NCBI RefSeq assembly: GCF_001625365.1
Contig: NZ_LJJF01000001.1
Span: 5,214,501 to 5,278,500 of the forward strand
Reading direction: 5' to 3'
Length of the DNA stretch: 64,000 nucleotides
From: Streptomyces sp. MJM8645
GTDB lineage: Bacteria > Actinomycetota > Actinomycetes > Streptomycetales > Streptomycetaceae
Of the stretch, positions 6,630 through 15,163 are shown piece by piece. A model generated the notes under the pieces. That model searched no databases, was not told the origin of the DNA, and worked only from the letters and a program-made list of their open reading frames with translations. The stretch's first letter is position 1; every line of letters begins with the position of its first letter. The position numbers were made by a program, and so were the translations under genes.

Positions 6630-7682
6630 ATGTCCTTCACCTGGCCCCTGGACCCGCAGGACCTGTTCGTCGAGCGTTACCCGCAGATGACCCTCGGCCT
6701 CCCCGCCGACGAGGTGGACGCCGTCCGCGCCGCCATCACCGAGATGTGGCCCGACCGGCCCGGCAGCTGGGTGTACGAGTGGTCCGCCCTCGCCGCCCGG
6801 CACGCCGAGGCCGGGCGCCACCGTCTGGCCGCGCAGGCGTACGGCTGGGCCAAGTTCCCCTCGCTCGCCGACGACCCGAAGCGAACCGCGCTCGCCCGCC
6901 AGGTCGGGCAGTACGTCCTCGCGGCCCCCGGCTTCCCGGTGGAGTTCGAGCGCCGCATGGTCACCGTCCCGTACCGCGGCGGCGACGCCACCCTGCCGAT
7001 CCACCTGATGGCCGCCCCCGGCCTGCCCGCCGACGCGCCGGTCGTGCTGGCCAGCGGCGGCGTGGACTCCTGGAAGACCGACCTGCACGGCATGTGGGAG
7101 CAGCTCGCGTTCACCCTCCCGGCGCGGCTGCTGCTGTTCGACCTCCCCGGCACCGGCGAGACCGCCCACCTGCCGATGACCCCGGACGGTGGGGCCGAGG
7201 TCATCGCCGGACTGGTCTCCTTTGCCCGCGCGGCCGGCAACGGAAAGGTCGGCCACTTCGGCATCTCGATGGGCGGCTACTACTCCGCCCGGACCGGACT
7301 GACGGGGGCGGTGGACGCCTCCGTGGTGCTCGGTGGCCCGGTGGAACGCTCCTTCGCTCCCGGTCGCGGCTTCGCCTTCGGCATGGACGGCATCGTCGGC
7401 AACGCCCTGGGCTTCGACGCCGCGCCGAGCGGGGCCGAGCTGGAGAAGGCCTTCGCGGCATTCGACCTGCGCCCGCTGCTGGACCAGGACGCCAACGGGC
7501 CCATGCTGGTGGTCAACGGCACTGAGGACGTCCACGTCCCACTGGACGACACCCTGGTGTTCGAGGGGCGCCGGGACACCCGGGTAGAACTGATCCCGGA
7601 CACCGGCCACTGCGCCATCTCGCGCTTCGGCGAGGCGATGGCCGTGATCACCCCTTGGCTGAAGGACACCCTGGCCGGCTGA
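6630..7682 (+). CDS. alpha/beta hydrolase, FrsA/DUF1100-like
   Basis: 350 aa. The start is the ATG at 6630, with AGGAGG just upstream. An N-terminal helical cap of ~110 residues (WSALAARHAEAGRHRLAAQA) precedes the catalytic domain, as in FrsA-like hydrolases. The triad is readable: nucleophile GISMGG (Ser213), acid in NGTEDVHVP (Asp300) and histidine in DTGHCAIS (His327). An oxyanion-type ASGGVDSWK loop lies at 141-149. It is divergent from and probably controlled by the TetR gene. No signal peptide. The natural substrate is not evident. Confidence 0.83.
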   Translation: MSFTWPLDPQDLFVERYPQMTLGLPADEVDAVRAAITEMWPDRPGSWVYEWSALAARHAEAGRHRLAAQAYGWAKFPSLADDPKRTALARQVGQYVLAAPGFPVEFERRMVTVPYRGGDATLPIHLMAAPGLPADAPVVLASGGVDSWKTDLHGMWEQLAFTLPARLLLFDLPGTGETAHLPMTPDGGAEVIAGLVSFARAAGNGKVGHFGISMGGYYSARTGLTGAVDASVVLGGPVERSFAPGRGFAFGMDGIVGNALGFDAAPSGAELEKAFAAFDLRPLLDQDANGPMLVVNGTEDVHVPLDDTLVFEGRRDTRVELIPDTGHCAISRFGEAMAVITPWLKDTLAG

Positions 7683-7778
7683 TCCGGCGCTCCTGCCGTA
7701 GGGAGCTCACCGTGGCAGTCGGTTCAGGTCCGGGACGGCTTCCTTCGTCTGGGACTGTGTCGGTTCGCCACGCAGGAG

Positions 7779-7808
7779 CGGCCGGTCGACTCGACAGTCG
7801 ACCGGCCG
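7779..7808. terminator. bidirectional hairpin terminator between convergent genes
   Basis: CGGCCGGTCGACT (7779-7791) and AGTCGACCGGCCG (7796-7808) make a perfect 13-bp stem with a 4-nt loop. It lies between the plus-strand hydrolase and the minus-strand small secreted protein and is nearly the same sequence as the hairpin at 4473-4506. Confidence 0.85.
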
Positions 7809-7868
7809 TTCTGGTTCCACAGCGGCGGAGGGGTGTCGATCGCACCGGCACCCGGAGCCGGCTGCCGA

Positions 7869-8183
7869 TCAGGCGGGGATGGGGCGACAGCCCTGCCCGT
7901 TCACCCACAGGCCGCCCTCGGCCCAGCCGCTCTGGCACTGGTACGCCCCGCCCGAACCCCGGTCGATGAGGGTGAAGTTGCTCAGCGGCCCCCAGGTGGT
8001 GCTGTCGCAGTCGCGGCCCATCACGTTCGGCAGGTCGGCGTTCACTTCGTTGCACCGGATCACTTCACCGACCCGCTTGCCGGGGACGCCGTGCGCGCTC
8101 CCGTCGGCCGCACCGGCGGCGCCGACACCGGTCAGGCCCAGGACGGCGGTGGCCATGCCGGCGACGAAGAGCAGTCGTTTCAT
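7869..8183 (-). CDS. small secreted protein with four cysteines
   Basis: 104 aa, ATG at 8181-8183 with an AGGAGG-type site. A Sec signal peptide (MKRLLFVAGMATAVLGLTGV) is followed by an Ala-rich cleavage region near residue 26. The mature ~78 residues hold four Cys (44, 59, 83, 99), suggesting two disulfides, and are rich in Gly/Asn/Trp. No family is recognised. The size and cysteine pattern fit the many exported small proteins of streptomycetes. Confidence 0.72.
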   Translation of the reverse strand: MKRLLFVAGMATAVLGLTGVGAAGAADGSAHGVPGKRVGEVIRCNEVNADLPNVMGRDCDSTTWGPLSNFTLIDRGSGGAYQCQSGWAEGGLWVNGQGCRPIPA

Positions 8184-8302
8184 GAGGAAACCTCCTTGAT
8201 GGGGATGGGGCTCCGCAGACAGTTCCCTTGCAGTCCACCCGCGTATCGACCCATTCGCATGAACACGTCATCCCGTTGCGTGCCCTGGCGACGGCAGCGA
8301 AC

Positions 8303-8351
8303 CGAAGAGGCCGGCCGCCCCGACATCACGTCGGATCGACCGGCCTCTTCG
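8303..8351. terminator. hairpin terminator after the 8364-8654 gene
   Basis: CGAAGAGGCCGG (8303-8314) pairs with CCGGCCTCTTCG (8340-8351). The loop contains a smaller hairpin (CCGAC/GTCGG). It lies 12 nt past the stop of the minus-strand gene ending at 8364. Confidence 0.78.
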
Positions 8352-8363
8352 CCGTCCGGAGGG

Positions 8364-8654
8364 TCAGGCGATTCTCACGCTCGCGCCGAACTCGAACGTC
8401 TTGGTCTCGCCCGGGTTCACCACACCGATGACGGGCCCCTCGCAGCCCGGCCGATCGTGGACGTCGGCGGGCTTGTCGGTGAGGTTCTCGACGATGAGGG
8501 GCCAGATGTCGCTCTGGTAGCAGCCCGAGGGGTTGTTGTAGGTCTTGAACCCGACCCGCAGCTGACCAGTGGCCGCCTGGGCCGAGCCGGGCACCGCCAC
8601 TGCCACCGCCGCGGCCAGGGCCACCGCGCCGAGCGCCTTGCTGATCCGTCGCAT
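8364..8654 (-). CDS. small secreted protein with one disulfide pair
   Basis: 96 aa, ATG at 8652-8654. It has a clear signal peptide (basic MRRISK, then an Ala/Val core) with AQA|A cleavage near residue 27. The ~69-residue mature domain has two Cys (45 and 71) and beta-strand-like alternation (QLRVGFKTYNN; KTFEFGASVRI). No family is recognised. It is separated from the neighbouring secreted-protein gene by a terminator, so the two are probably separate units. Confidence 0.7.
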   Translation of the reverse strand: MRRISKALGAVALAAAVAVAVPGSAQAATGQLRVGFKTYNNPSGCYQSDIWPLIVENLTDKPADVHDRPGCEGPVIGVVNPGETKTFEFGASVRIA

Positions 8655-8720
8655 GTCGTCACTCCAGAGTGTCCGGGGAGCCGCCGCGGATGGCGGCTGC
8701 GCCGGAGGACTGCCCCGATC

Positions 8721-8745
8721 CGCCGCAGGTCACAGCCCTGCGGCG
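8721..8745. terminator. hairpin downstream of the secreted hydrolase gene
   Basis: CGCCGCAGG (8721-8729) and CCTGCGGCG (8737-8745) form a 9-bp G/C stem with a 7-nt loop, about 90 nt past the minus-strand stop at 8838. No T tract, as is common in actinomycetes. Confidence 0.5.
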
Positions 8746-8837
8746 GCCGAATCACCTGATCGGGCGCCCCAGGCCGCCGCCGTGCGGTCGGCGGCCCACT
8801 CGCCACTCCTTACCTGCCGTTCGCTGCTCGCCACCTG

Positions 8838-10028
8838 CTACTTGGCGAAGCGGACCTCCGGGAAGGCCGCCGAGGGGCCGTCCAGCAGTCGGCTCGGGCG
8901 GTTGAGCAGGTGCCGGTCGAAGAACGCGCCGAGGTACGCCCGGGTGGCGGCGAGCGCGCGGTCGCCCTTGATGGTGCCGTACTGCTCCGGGGTGGTGTCG
9001 GGCGGCAACTGGTCGCGGACACCGAGGGAGTCCACCAGCCAGTGCATGTCGCAGAACGACAGGTGGCCGGCCTCCGGCAGGTCCAGCCAGCGTTTCCAGC
9101 CGGTCAGGTGCTGCCAGGTCTCGTCCCAGTTGGCCGTCGCGGGCCTGCCGGCGTGCCGCTGGGCGCCGAGCAGCAGCACCGGGCGGGCGAGGCCGTCGGC
9201 CGGCAGCGGGGCGAAGAAGTCGCCGTCCAGGTTGGCGGCGGCGCGGATCCGCCGGTCCTCGCTCATCGCCTCGACGGCGCTCGCGCCGCCGATCGAGTGG
9301 CCGGCCGCGCCGATCCGGGAGCGGTCGACCTGCAACCCGCGGACCAGCCCGGGGCCGGGCGCGGTCAGCCGGTCGATCAGGAAACTGATGTCCTTCGCCC
9401 GACTGCGGGTGACCTCGGCCGCCCGCTGGTCGTCCACGTGATCGCAGATCAGGCAGGTCTCCACCCGCCCGTCGGGGAACTGCACGACCGTCTCGTACGT
9501 GTGGTCCAGCGCGGCCACCACGTAGCCCCGGGCCGCGAGGTCCTCGGCAAGGGCGGTGAGCGAGGTGCGGCTGTAGCCGTAACCGGGGGAGAGCACCACC
9601 ACCGGGTGCCGCCCGGGCGCGGGCACCGTACGGGCCTTCACGCCCGTCCGCACCTCGCTGACAGCCGGGGTGCCGAACAGCGCGGACGACACCTCGGGTG
9701 AGACGTACGGCAGTTGCTCCCCGTGCTCCCCGTGCTCCCCGCGCGCGGGCTGCGCCGGGTACCAGAGGGTGGCCATCAGCTCGCGACTGGCGGCGTCCGC
9801 CCGCCAGGGATCGTGCCGGGCCTTGTCCACCAGGTGCACCGACGTGGCACCGACCGGCCGCCGCGTCGTCGGCGCGGGCACCTGGGGCGCCTCCTCCGCC
9901 GCACTCAACGAGAGCGTTCCGACCGTCGGGGAAGCCGCCAGTGCGGCCTGCGGGCCGGCCAGCGAAATCAGGACGGCAATGGGCACGGCGAGCAGAACGG
10001 CACTCCGCCACCGAGAATTAGTCGACAT
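8838..10028 (-). CDS. secreted alpha/beta hydrolase, platelet-activating-factor acetylhydrolase-like
   Basis: 396 aa, ATG at 10026-10028. A signal peptide (WRSAVLLAVPIAVLISLAG) ends near the AALAA site at about residue 32. The body matches PAF-acetylhydrolase/chlorophyllase-like hydrolases: oxyanion strand VVVLSPGYGYSR (143-154), ALDHTYE, and nucleophile GHSIGG with Ser245; AGHLSFCDMHW holds the probable catalytic histidine. A short GEHGEHGEQ repeat (about 98-105) interrupts an early loop. The predicted exported enzyme probably hydrolyses short acyl or polyester esters. Confidence 0.83.
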   Translation of the reverse strand: MSTNSRWRSAVLLAVPIAVLISLAGPQAALAASPTVGTLSLSAAEEAPQVPAPTTRRPVGATSVHLVDKARHDPWRADAASRELMATLWYPAQPARGEHGEHGEQLPYVSPEVSSALFGTPAVSEVRTGVKARTVPAPGRHPVVVLSPGYGYSRTSLTALAEDLAARGYVVAALDHTYETVVQFPDGRVETCLICDHVDDQRAAEVTRSRAKDISFLIDRLTAPGPGLVRGLQVDRSRIGAAGHSIGGASAVEAMSEDRRIRAAANLDGDFFAPLPADGLARPVLLLGAQRHAGRPATANWDETWQHLTGWKRWLDLPEAGHLSFCDMHWLVDSLGVRDQLPPDTTPEQYGTIKGDRALAATRAYLGAFFDRHLLNRPSRLLDGPSAAFPEVRFAK

Positions 10029-10381
10029 ACCGTCACGCTAGGCCCGCCCCCACCCCCACCGCGTCCTGCCCACGACGTAACCCCCTCCACCCCAGGTCGC
10101 ACCCGCCACGCCGCCCACGCCCCCCACCCGGACACCCCCACCTCCACCCGCCCGCCCTTGCGCAAGTCCCCCACTTTTGCACAGAGTTGGACGCCCCACC
10201 GACCGTGCCCGCCCTGCGGCGCATCGGAGCCCACACCGGCCGCGCCTCCTCTAAGTCGTGGAACTCCTCGCCGCCATCCGGCACGGCAGAGACCTCGACC
10301 AACTGCGCACGCAGATTCGACAAGCAGCGGCGCTGCCGCCGCACTGCTCTGCCCACCAAGTGTGTCCGCTCGCTGAAGTAG
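10029..10381. other. intergenic, C-rich, no supported gene
   Basis: About 350 bp between the divergent secreted hydrolase start and the IS30 remnant. It holds a C-rich stretch and a perfect 10-bp palindrome CTTGCGCAAG (10157-10166). Open frames here lack codon bias or a start site. Confidence 0.5.
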
Positions 10382-10712
10382 CGACGCCCCGGCGACCACC
10401 GTCCAGGCCCTACCCGCCCATTTGGTCCGCTCGCTGACCTGGGACCAGGGCGCCGAGATGGCCGCCCACGGCTCGTTCACGATCGTCACCGACATCCCGG
10501 TCTACTTCTGCGATCCTGCCAGTCCGTGGCAGCGAGGCTCGAACGAGAACACGAACGGCCTGCTGCGGCAGTACTTCCCGAAGGGCGCGGACCTGGCCGT
10601 CCACGGCCCGGAACACTTGGCCCACGTCGCTGCCGAACTCAACGGCCACCCACGCAAGGCGCTCGGCTGGGAAGCCCCAGCCGAGCGCCTGAATAAACTG
10701 CTCGCGGCTTGA
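10382..10712 (+). pseudogene. IS30-family transposase, C-terminal fragment
   Basis: The plus-strand frame reads VQALPAHLVRSLTWDQGAEM, then YFCDPASPWQRGSNENTNGL and LRQYFPKGADLAVH up to PAERLNKLLAA. This is the C-terminal DDE catalytic part of IS30-family transposases, with the last catalytic Glu in GSNENTNG. The N-terminal HTH and the first two thirds are missing. The sequence after the stop (GTGTTGCAACGACCCCTGG, about 10726-10744) resembles an IS30 terminal repeat, so this is the right end of a decayed copy next to the displaced RHS cassette. Confidence 0.8.
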
Positions 10713-10842
10713 TCAAATAGCCACGTGTTGCAACGACCCCTGGAAACTTCCCGCTATTGGTGGGGCTTCTCCTTTGCTGTCGCTCAGCACTCCAGATTCA
10801 AGAATCGAGAGTGAATGTCACGGCAGTCGGGGGGTATCGAAT

Positions 10843-11199
10843 TCATTCCCAGATTCGCTCGAAACCCACTAGCGCCTGCTGGGCCGCGAGGCGCAGTTCA
10901 TCCCATTCGGATGCCTCTGAAAGCGATTCATCATCCCAGAGGTCTTCTTTGCTTTCGGTCATTTCTTTCAGCTGAGAATCGATCGGCAAGAGCAGCTCCA
11001 GAATCTCGGGGCTCAGCGACCCTTCGTCCACTGCCCCCTGAACTAGGTTGAGAACATCGTCAAATTGAAGAGCGATTTCATCGACGCCCACTCGCTCGGT
11101 CTTGATGTATTCAAGCTGCCGAGCCGGGGGGCAACCAATCAAGTCCACGACGCGAACAACCCAGTTCCTGACCGCCTCCAAGTCCCGACCAGCACTCAT
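10843..11199 (-). CDS. putative immunity protein of the displaced RHS toxin
   Basis: 118 aa from ATG at 11197-11199, which overlaps the RHS stop codon (ATGA, 4 nt). It is acidic and helical-looking (DEIALQFDDVLNLVQGAVDE; LWDDESLSEASEWDELRLAA), with no signal peptide, as expected for a cytosolic antitoxin. The family is not recognised; the call rests on the overlap and position after a polymorphic toxin tip. Base composition is less GC-rich than the genome-typical neighbours, like the toxin tip it follows. Confidence 0.7.
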   Translation of the reverse strand: MSAGRDLEAVRNWVVRVVDLIGCPPARQLEYIKTERVGVDEIALQFDDVLNLVQGAVDEGSLSPEILELLLPIDSQLKEMTESKEDLWDDESLSEASEWDELRLAAQQALVGFERIWE

Positions 11200-13614
11200 T
11201 GGATCACCCCTCCGAGATCCCCGTTCACGCCAACAATCCTCCAGTATGGGAGTTCGCCATGATGCCACCCGCCCGGATGCCAACGAATCATTCGACCGGT
11301 CGGCCCGCCTTGCACGCCGTATTCACGAAGAACGTAACCCTGGCCCGCACGACTCCCATGTGCCAAGGTCTCCTCTCTCCAGCCTGGAGCACCGCTCACC
11401 ACGCCTCGAATCTGGTCGGGAGTTGCACCTCGCAGCACAGACGGCGTGTCGAAAATATCATCCATGGTTCGGACCGAGCTCAGCTGCCCGGCCTCACCAC
11501 TGAGCTGCTGACGCAGGCGCTCACCATTTGCTGCACTCGATGCCCCTCCGGGGATGTCGCAGTCAGAATTGTGAACGAGGACCGGAGTATTCCCGACGAG
11601 TACATAGTACGTGTGGAACTGGTTGATGGTCAGGTTGTGGGCAGTTTGGGACCGAGTGTGGTAGTTCCGGACGGCCTGGACGGTGGCGAGTGTGTTGGCG
11701 GTGGAGGTCAGGAGCTGGTCGCCGATGTGGAGGTCGGTGGCGTCCGTCCACTGCTGGGTGGTGACATTCCAGTACGGGTGGTGCTGGGTTGAGGTGAGAT
11801 GGAGGCTCTTGGTCCGTTTATCTGTTGGTTCGGAAGCGATTCCGGGCTGTTGTGTGGTGCTCAGGGTGAGGTCGGTGAATTCCTGGTCATCGAAGCCGGT
11901 GATGATCGCAGTGACGGGTTGCGGCTTGGTGGTTCCGGTTTGCGGGTCGGTGGCGGTGGCTGTGTCGCCGGTGGTGACCTTCTCGATCGGTTTGGTGGTG
12001 CCGTCGCCCAGAAGGACCAGTGTTCCCGCCGGAAAGCTGTTGCACTTCCCGACCGCGTACTCGAGACCCTTTTCGAGCCCGCGTTCCAAGGCTTTGGCCT
12101 TGTTCCATCCGATGAGGTTCAGCGCAGTGTTGAGGCACCCCATGGCTTGGGAATTTCCGCTGCCCGAGATGCAGTTTTTTGCATCCGTGACGCCGGTCAA
12201 GTCGGCCGCAGTGTCGACAATTTTGGCCCAGGTGGCGTTGGGGGCGAACTTAATCCACTGTGAGGTGCTGTTTGCGGGCTGAGGCTTCTTGGCGTTGAAG
12301 TTGATCTTCTGCTCGACTTTGAGAGCCCCGCCACTCCCTGGAGCGCCGTAGTAGACGGTGCGGCCCCACTCCCATCCGCCGTGGTTGTCCGGCTTCCATG
12401 TCTCGGTCGTGCCATCGGGCAAGAGGCTGCTGGTGCCGCCGTACATGCCGTCGGGGCGAAGGCCGCTGGGGTCGGAGAGGTTGACAGGGTTGTTGTTGCT
12501 GTAGGCGTAGCCGTTCCACTGTTGGGGGTCGGCTGCGTCGAGGATGGGGTCGGGGCTGATGAGGCGTCCGCGGATGGGGTCGTACTGGCGGGCGCCGAGG
12601 TTGGTGAGTCCGGTGGTGTCATCCTTGCTGCCGCCGACGAAGCCCTTGGTGCCGGCCCACTGATTAGCGGTGGGCTGGGCGCCGCGGGGGTTGCCGAACG
12701 GGTCGGTGGGGCGGCGGGTGACGGTCTGGGTCGCGTTGGTGTTGACCTGGAGGCCGCTGGTGCCGTGCGGGTCGGCGGCCTGGATCAGGACGGTGCCTCC
12801 GCCGATGGCGGCGGTGACGCGGGTGTAGGTCAGTCCGCCAGGGGCGGTGATGGAGCGGACGTTGCTCGTGGAGCCGCTGCCGGTGTCGAGGGTGAGCTCG
12901 TCGGTGGGCAGGTTGAGCGTGGTTTTGCCGGGGTTGCGGCGGATGAGTTGGTTGCCGTCGGCGTCGTAGAGGTAGGTGGTGGCGCCGGCCTGGCCGGTCT
13001 TGGTGACGGAGTCGAGCTTGTCCTCGCCGTTCCAGGCCAGGGTGGTGGTACCGCCGGTGTCCGTGATGGCGGTGGTGTTGCCCTTGGCGTCGTACTGGTA
13101 GCTGACGGCCTTGGTACCTGCCGGCCCGCTGGTGGTCGAGGTGAGCAGGGCGTGGGGCCCGCCGGTTCCGCCGCCGGTGTTGGGGGCGCTGGTCGGGGAG
13201 TTGGTGCTCTTGGCGGCTCCGAAGGTCTGGGTCGTGGTGATGTCGTTGAGGCTGTTGCCGCTGATGTCGTGCTGCACGAGGCCGGTGCGGTTGCCGGTCG
13301 CGTCGTAGGTGTAGGTGTTCCAGTAGGGTGCCGGGCCGCCGATGGTCCGTCCACCGGGGTTGACGGTGGCCGGGCCGTTCGCGTTGTTGCAGCCGCCGAC
13401 GCCGGGCACGGTGGTGGAACTGCCGGTGCCGTGGACCTCGCCTGAGGAGTCGGTCCAGTCGGCGGTGGTGAAGGTGCCCGCGGTGTCGGTCCAGGCGCCG
13501 GTCAGCCGGCGGAGGTGGTCATAGGTGAAGCACTGGGTGTCGGTCGCCGAGGCGTCCTGGATGGTGGTGGCCGAGGTGATCTGGCCGGACTGGGTGTAGG
13601 TGTAGCTGGTGGGA
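11196..13614 (-). CDS. RHS-repeat/Hint polymorphic toxin, 5'-truncated displaced cassette
   Basis: The RHS frame is open from about 13614 to the stop at 11196. The first plausible start is GTG at 13409 (737 aa), but homology to the full RHS gene at 54837 already begins at the 13614 edge (SYTYTQSGQITS), so the 5' part is gone, with no signal peptide. Order from GTG: YD repeats; the RHS core (RRPTDPFGNPRG, ARQYDPIRGRLISPDP); a Hint domain from Cys456 (CNSFPAGT) through TSTQHHPYW to HN|S at 614/615; then a 123-aa toxin tip. The tip ends GRMIRWHPGGWHHGELPYWR plus IVG, which resembles BECR-fold RNase toxins (inference). Probably silent unless recombined. Confidence 0.8.
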
Positions 13615-13615
13615 G

Positions 13616-14716
13616 GTGAAACTCCGTTGTTCGGGGGTGGGGCTCGCGGCGATGATTTCGGGTGTGGCTGACACCAGGTTCGAAGGCTCCGCGTTGCGGC
13701 CGTACCCCAAGATCTCGGGGAGGGGGCGGCTCTCCGCGTCCGGGAATCGGGAGTGGGTCGCGGTGGAGAAGGTGCACGGGGCGCACTTCGCCGTGGTCTG
13801 CGAGGGGGGTGCGGTCCGTCCGGCCAAGCGGCGGGAGCTCCTGGGCGAGGACGAGTTGGACGGCTTCTTCGGCGTCAGCCGGGTCTGGCCGGCGCTGGCG
13901 GTGGCGGCCGCCCGGTTTGCCTTGGCGGTGCGCGAGGCAGTGGGCGGGGGTGCGGGCGCGGGCGCTGTGGTGACTGTTTACGGTGAACTGGCCGGTGGGT
14001 GCTACCCGCACCTCGACGTGCCCGCTGTCGCCGGAGTCGAGCCTGTACAGACCGGCGTCTGGTACGCGCCGGGGCTGGAGTGGCTGCTCTTCGACGCCAC
14101 CGTCGACACCGCCGAGGGCCGGTCCTGGATCTCCGACCGCGACCTGCGTGACGCCGCGGCCACCGCCGGCCTCGGCTGCGCCCCCTCGATCGGGCGCGGT
14201 GCGCTCACCGTGCTCCAGGAACTGCCGGCCGCCTTCCCCACCCTGGTCCCCGCGCTCCTCGGGCTCCCCGAACTCGCCGACAACCTCGCCGAGGGCTACG
14301 TCCTCAAACCCGCCGGCACCTGGCGGGAGACGGGCCCCGAGGGGGTCGGCGCGCGTCCGGTGGTGAAGGTGAAGCAGCAGGCCTTCGCCGAGGACGAGCG
14401 CTACGACGGTGCCCGCCCGTACCTGCCGCCGCCGCAGGGCGCGGCCGGGGTCCCCGCCTGGCTCCTGGTCCAGGCCGCGGCACTCCTCACCCCTGCCCGG
14501 GCGGCAGCCGCCGTCAGCAAGCTCGGCCCGCGCACGCCCGAGGACGTCGTGGCGGCGGAGCTCACCCGGGACGTGGCGGAGGAACTCGCCGAGGCGGTGG
14601 GGGGATTGGACGATGACGTCCTGCGCGTACTGGAAGCCGCCCTTGGGCCCGGAGCGCGCTCCCTGGTGGCGTTCGACGCCGAGGACCGGCGCTCGCCGAC
14701 GAGCCGGGCCGGCTGA
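13616..14716 (+). CDS. RNA ligase, T4 Rnl2-like nucleotidyltransferase
   Basis: 366 aa from GTG at 13616; a start at ATG 13652 is possible. All ligase motifs are visible: motif I EKVHG with the adenylated Lys52; motif III-like VYGELAGG (121-128); motif IV EGYVLKP (226-232); and motif V VKVKQQAF (250-257). A C-terminal helical domain of ~100 residues follows, as in Rnl2-type ligases. These enzymes seal 3'-OH/5'-phosphate nicks in RNA. The gene start touches the truncated end of the RHS cassette, so its own promoter region may have been replaced. Its RNA substrate is unknown. Confidence 0.85.
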   Translation: MKLRCSGVGLAAMISGVADTRFEGSALRPYPKISGRGRLSASGNREWVAVEKVHGAHFAVVCEGGAVRPAKRRELLGEDELDGFFGVSRVWPALAVAAARFALAVREAVGGGAGAGAVVTVYGELAGGCYPHLDVPAVAGVEPVQTGVWYAPGLEWLLFDATVDTAEGRSWISDRDLRDAAATAGLGCAPSIGRGALTVLQELPAAFPTLVPALLGLPELADNLAEGYVLKPAGTWRETGPEGVGARPVVKVKQQAFAEDERYDGARPYLPPPQGAAGVPAWLLVQAAALLTPARAAAAVSKLGPRTPEDVVAAELTRDVAEELAEAVGGLDDDVLRVLEAALGPGARSLVAFDAEDRRSPTSRAG

Positions 14717-14745
14717 CGGCCTGACTGGTCAGGCTGGTCAGGCCG
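14717..14745 (+). terminator. hairpin directly after the RNA ligase stop
   Basis: CGGCCTGAC (14717-14725) and GTCAGGCCG (14737-14745) form a 9-bp stem, starting one base after the ligase stop codon. Confidence 0.6.
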
Positions 14746-14875
14746 GTCGGGTTGATCGGGCGCGGAAAGATTCCTGAAGAAAGTCGCCCGCCCATGTGGA
14801 GGGCCCGTCGCCGACTCCGACCGAAGGGTGACAGCGCAAGGGTGGGCGGGGCGTGGGGATGGGAGGGGCGTTCGG

Positions 14876-15019
14876 GAAAAATATGTCGGTCGGTCTACTG
14901 ATTCCATGCCACCACCCGAGTGGTGCGCGCACAGGAAGTCGGCCTGGTCGACTTCCTGTGCGGGTGGAGGCGGTGGAAGTGGCGGCGATGGAGAAACTGT
15001 AGACCGGTCTACATATTTC
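14876..15019. repeat. structured repeat element, copy A (MITE-like)
   Basis: It begins GAAAA then ATATGTCGGTCGGTCTAC (14881-14898) and ends with TGTAGACCGGTCTACATA (14999-15016) plus TTTC. The ends are imperfect terminal inverted repeats; the right one contains the perfect palindrome GTAGACCGGTCTAC. The centre is a hairpin, GCACAGGAAGTCG (14929-14941) with CGACTTCCTGTGC (14949-14961). Copy B at 19955-20074 shares the ends and the hairpin but not the spacer sequences. It lies wholly in intergenic DNA. It could be a non-autonomous mobile element, a regulatory RNA or an operator pair. Confidence 0.75.
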
Positions 15020-15163
15020 TTGCCGGCGGGTGCGTTGGCGGTCGAGGGCGGGTGAAGGGGGCATCGAGGGGGGCTTCCGTCTGGGGTGGGTCGGGCCCAT
15101 CATGGGCTCCCGGTCCGAGTCCCCGGTCGAGGGCTCCGGGTGAGGCTCCAGGAGGCAGCAGAG

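Noticed and set aside
13502..14011. Minus-strand frame spanning the RHS/ligase junction
   Set aside because: Different frame from the RHS reading and Arg/Pro-rich; it is a shadow of the RNA ligase and RHS genes.
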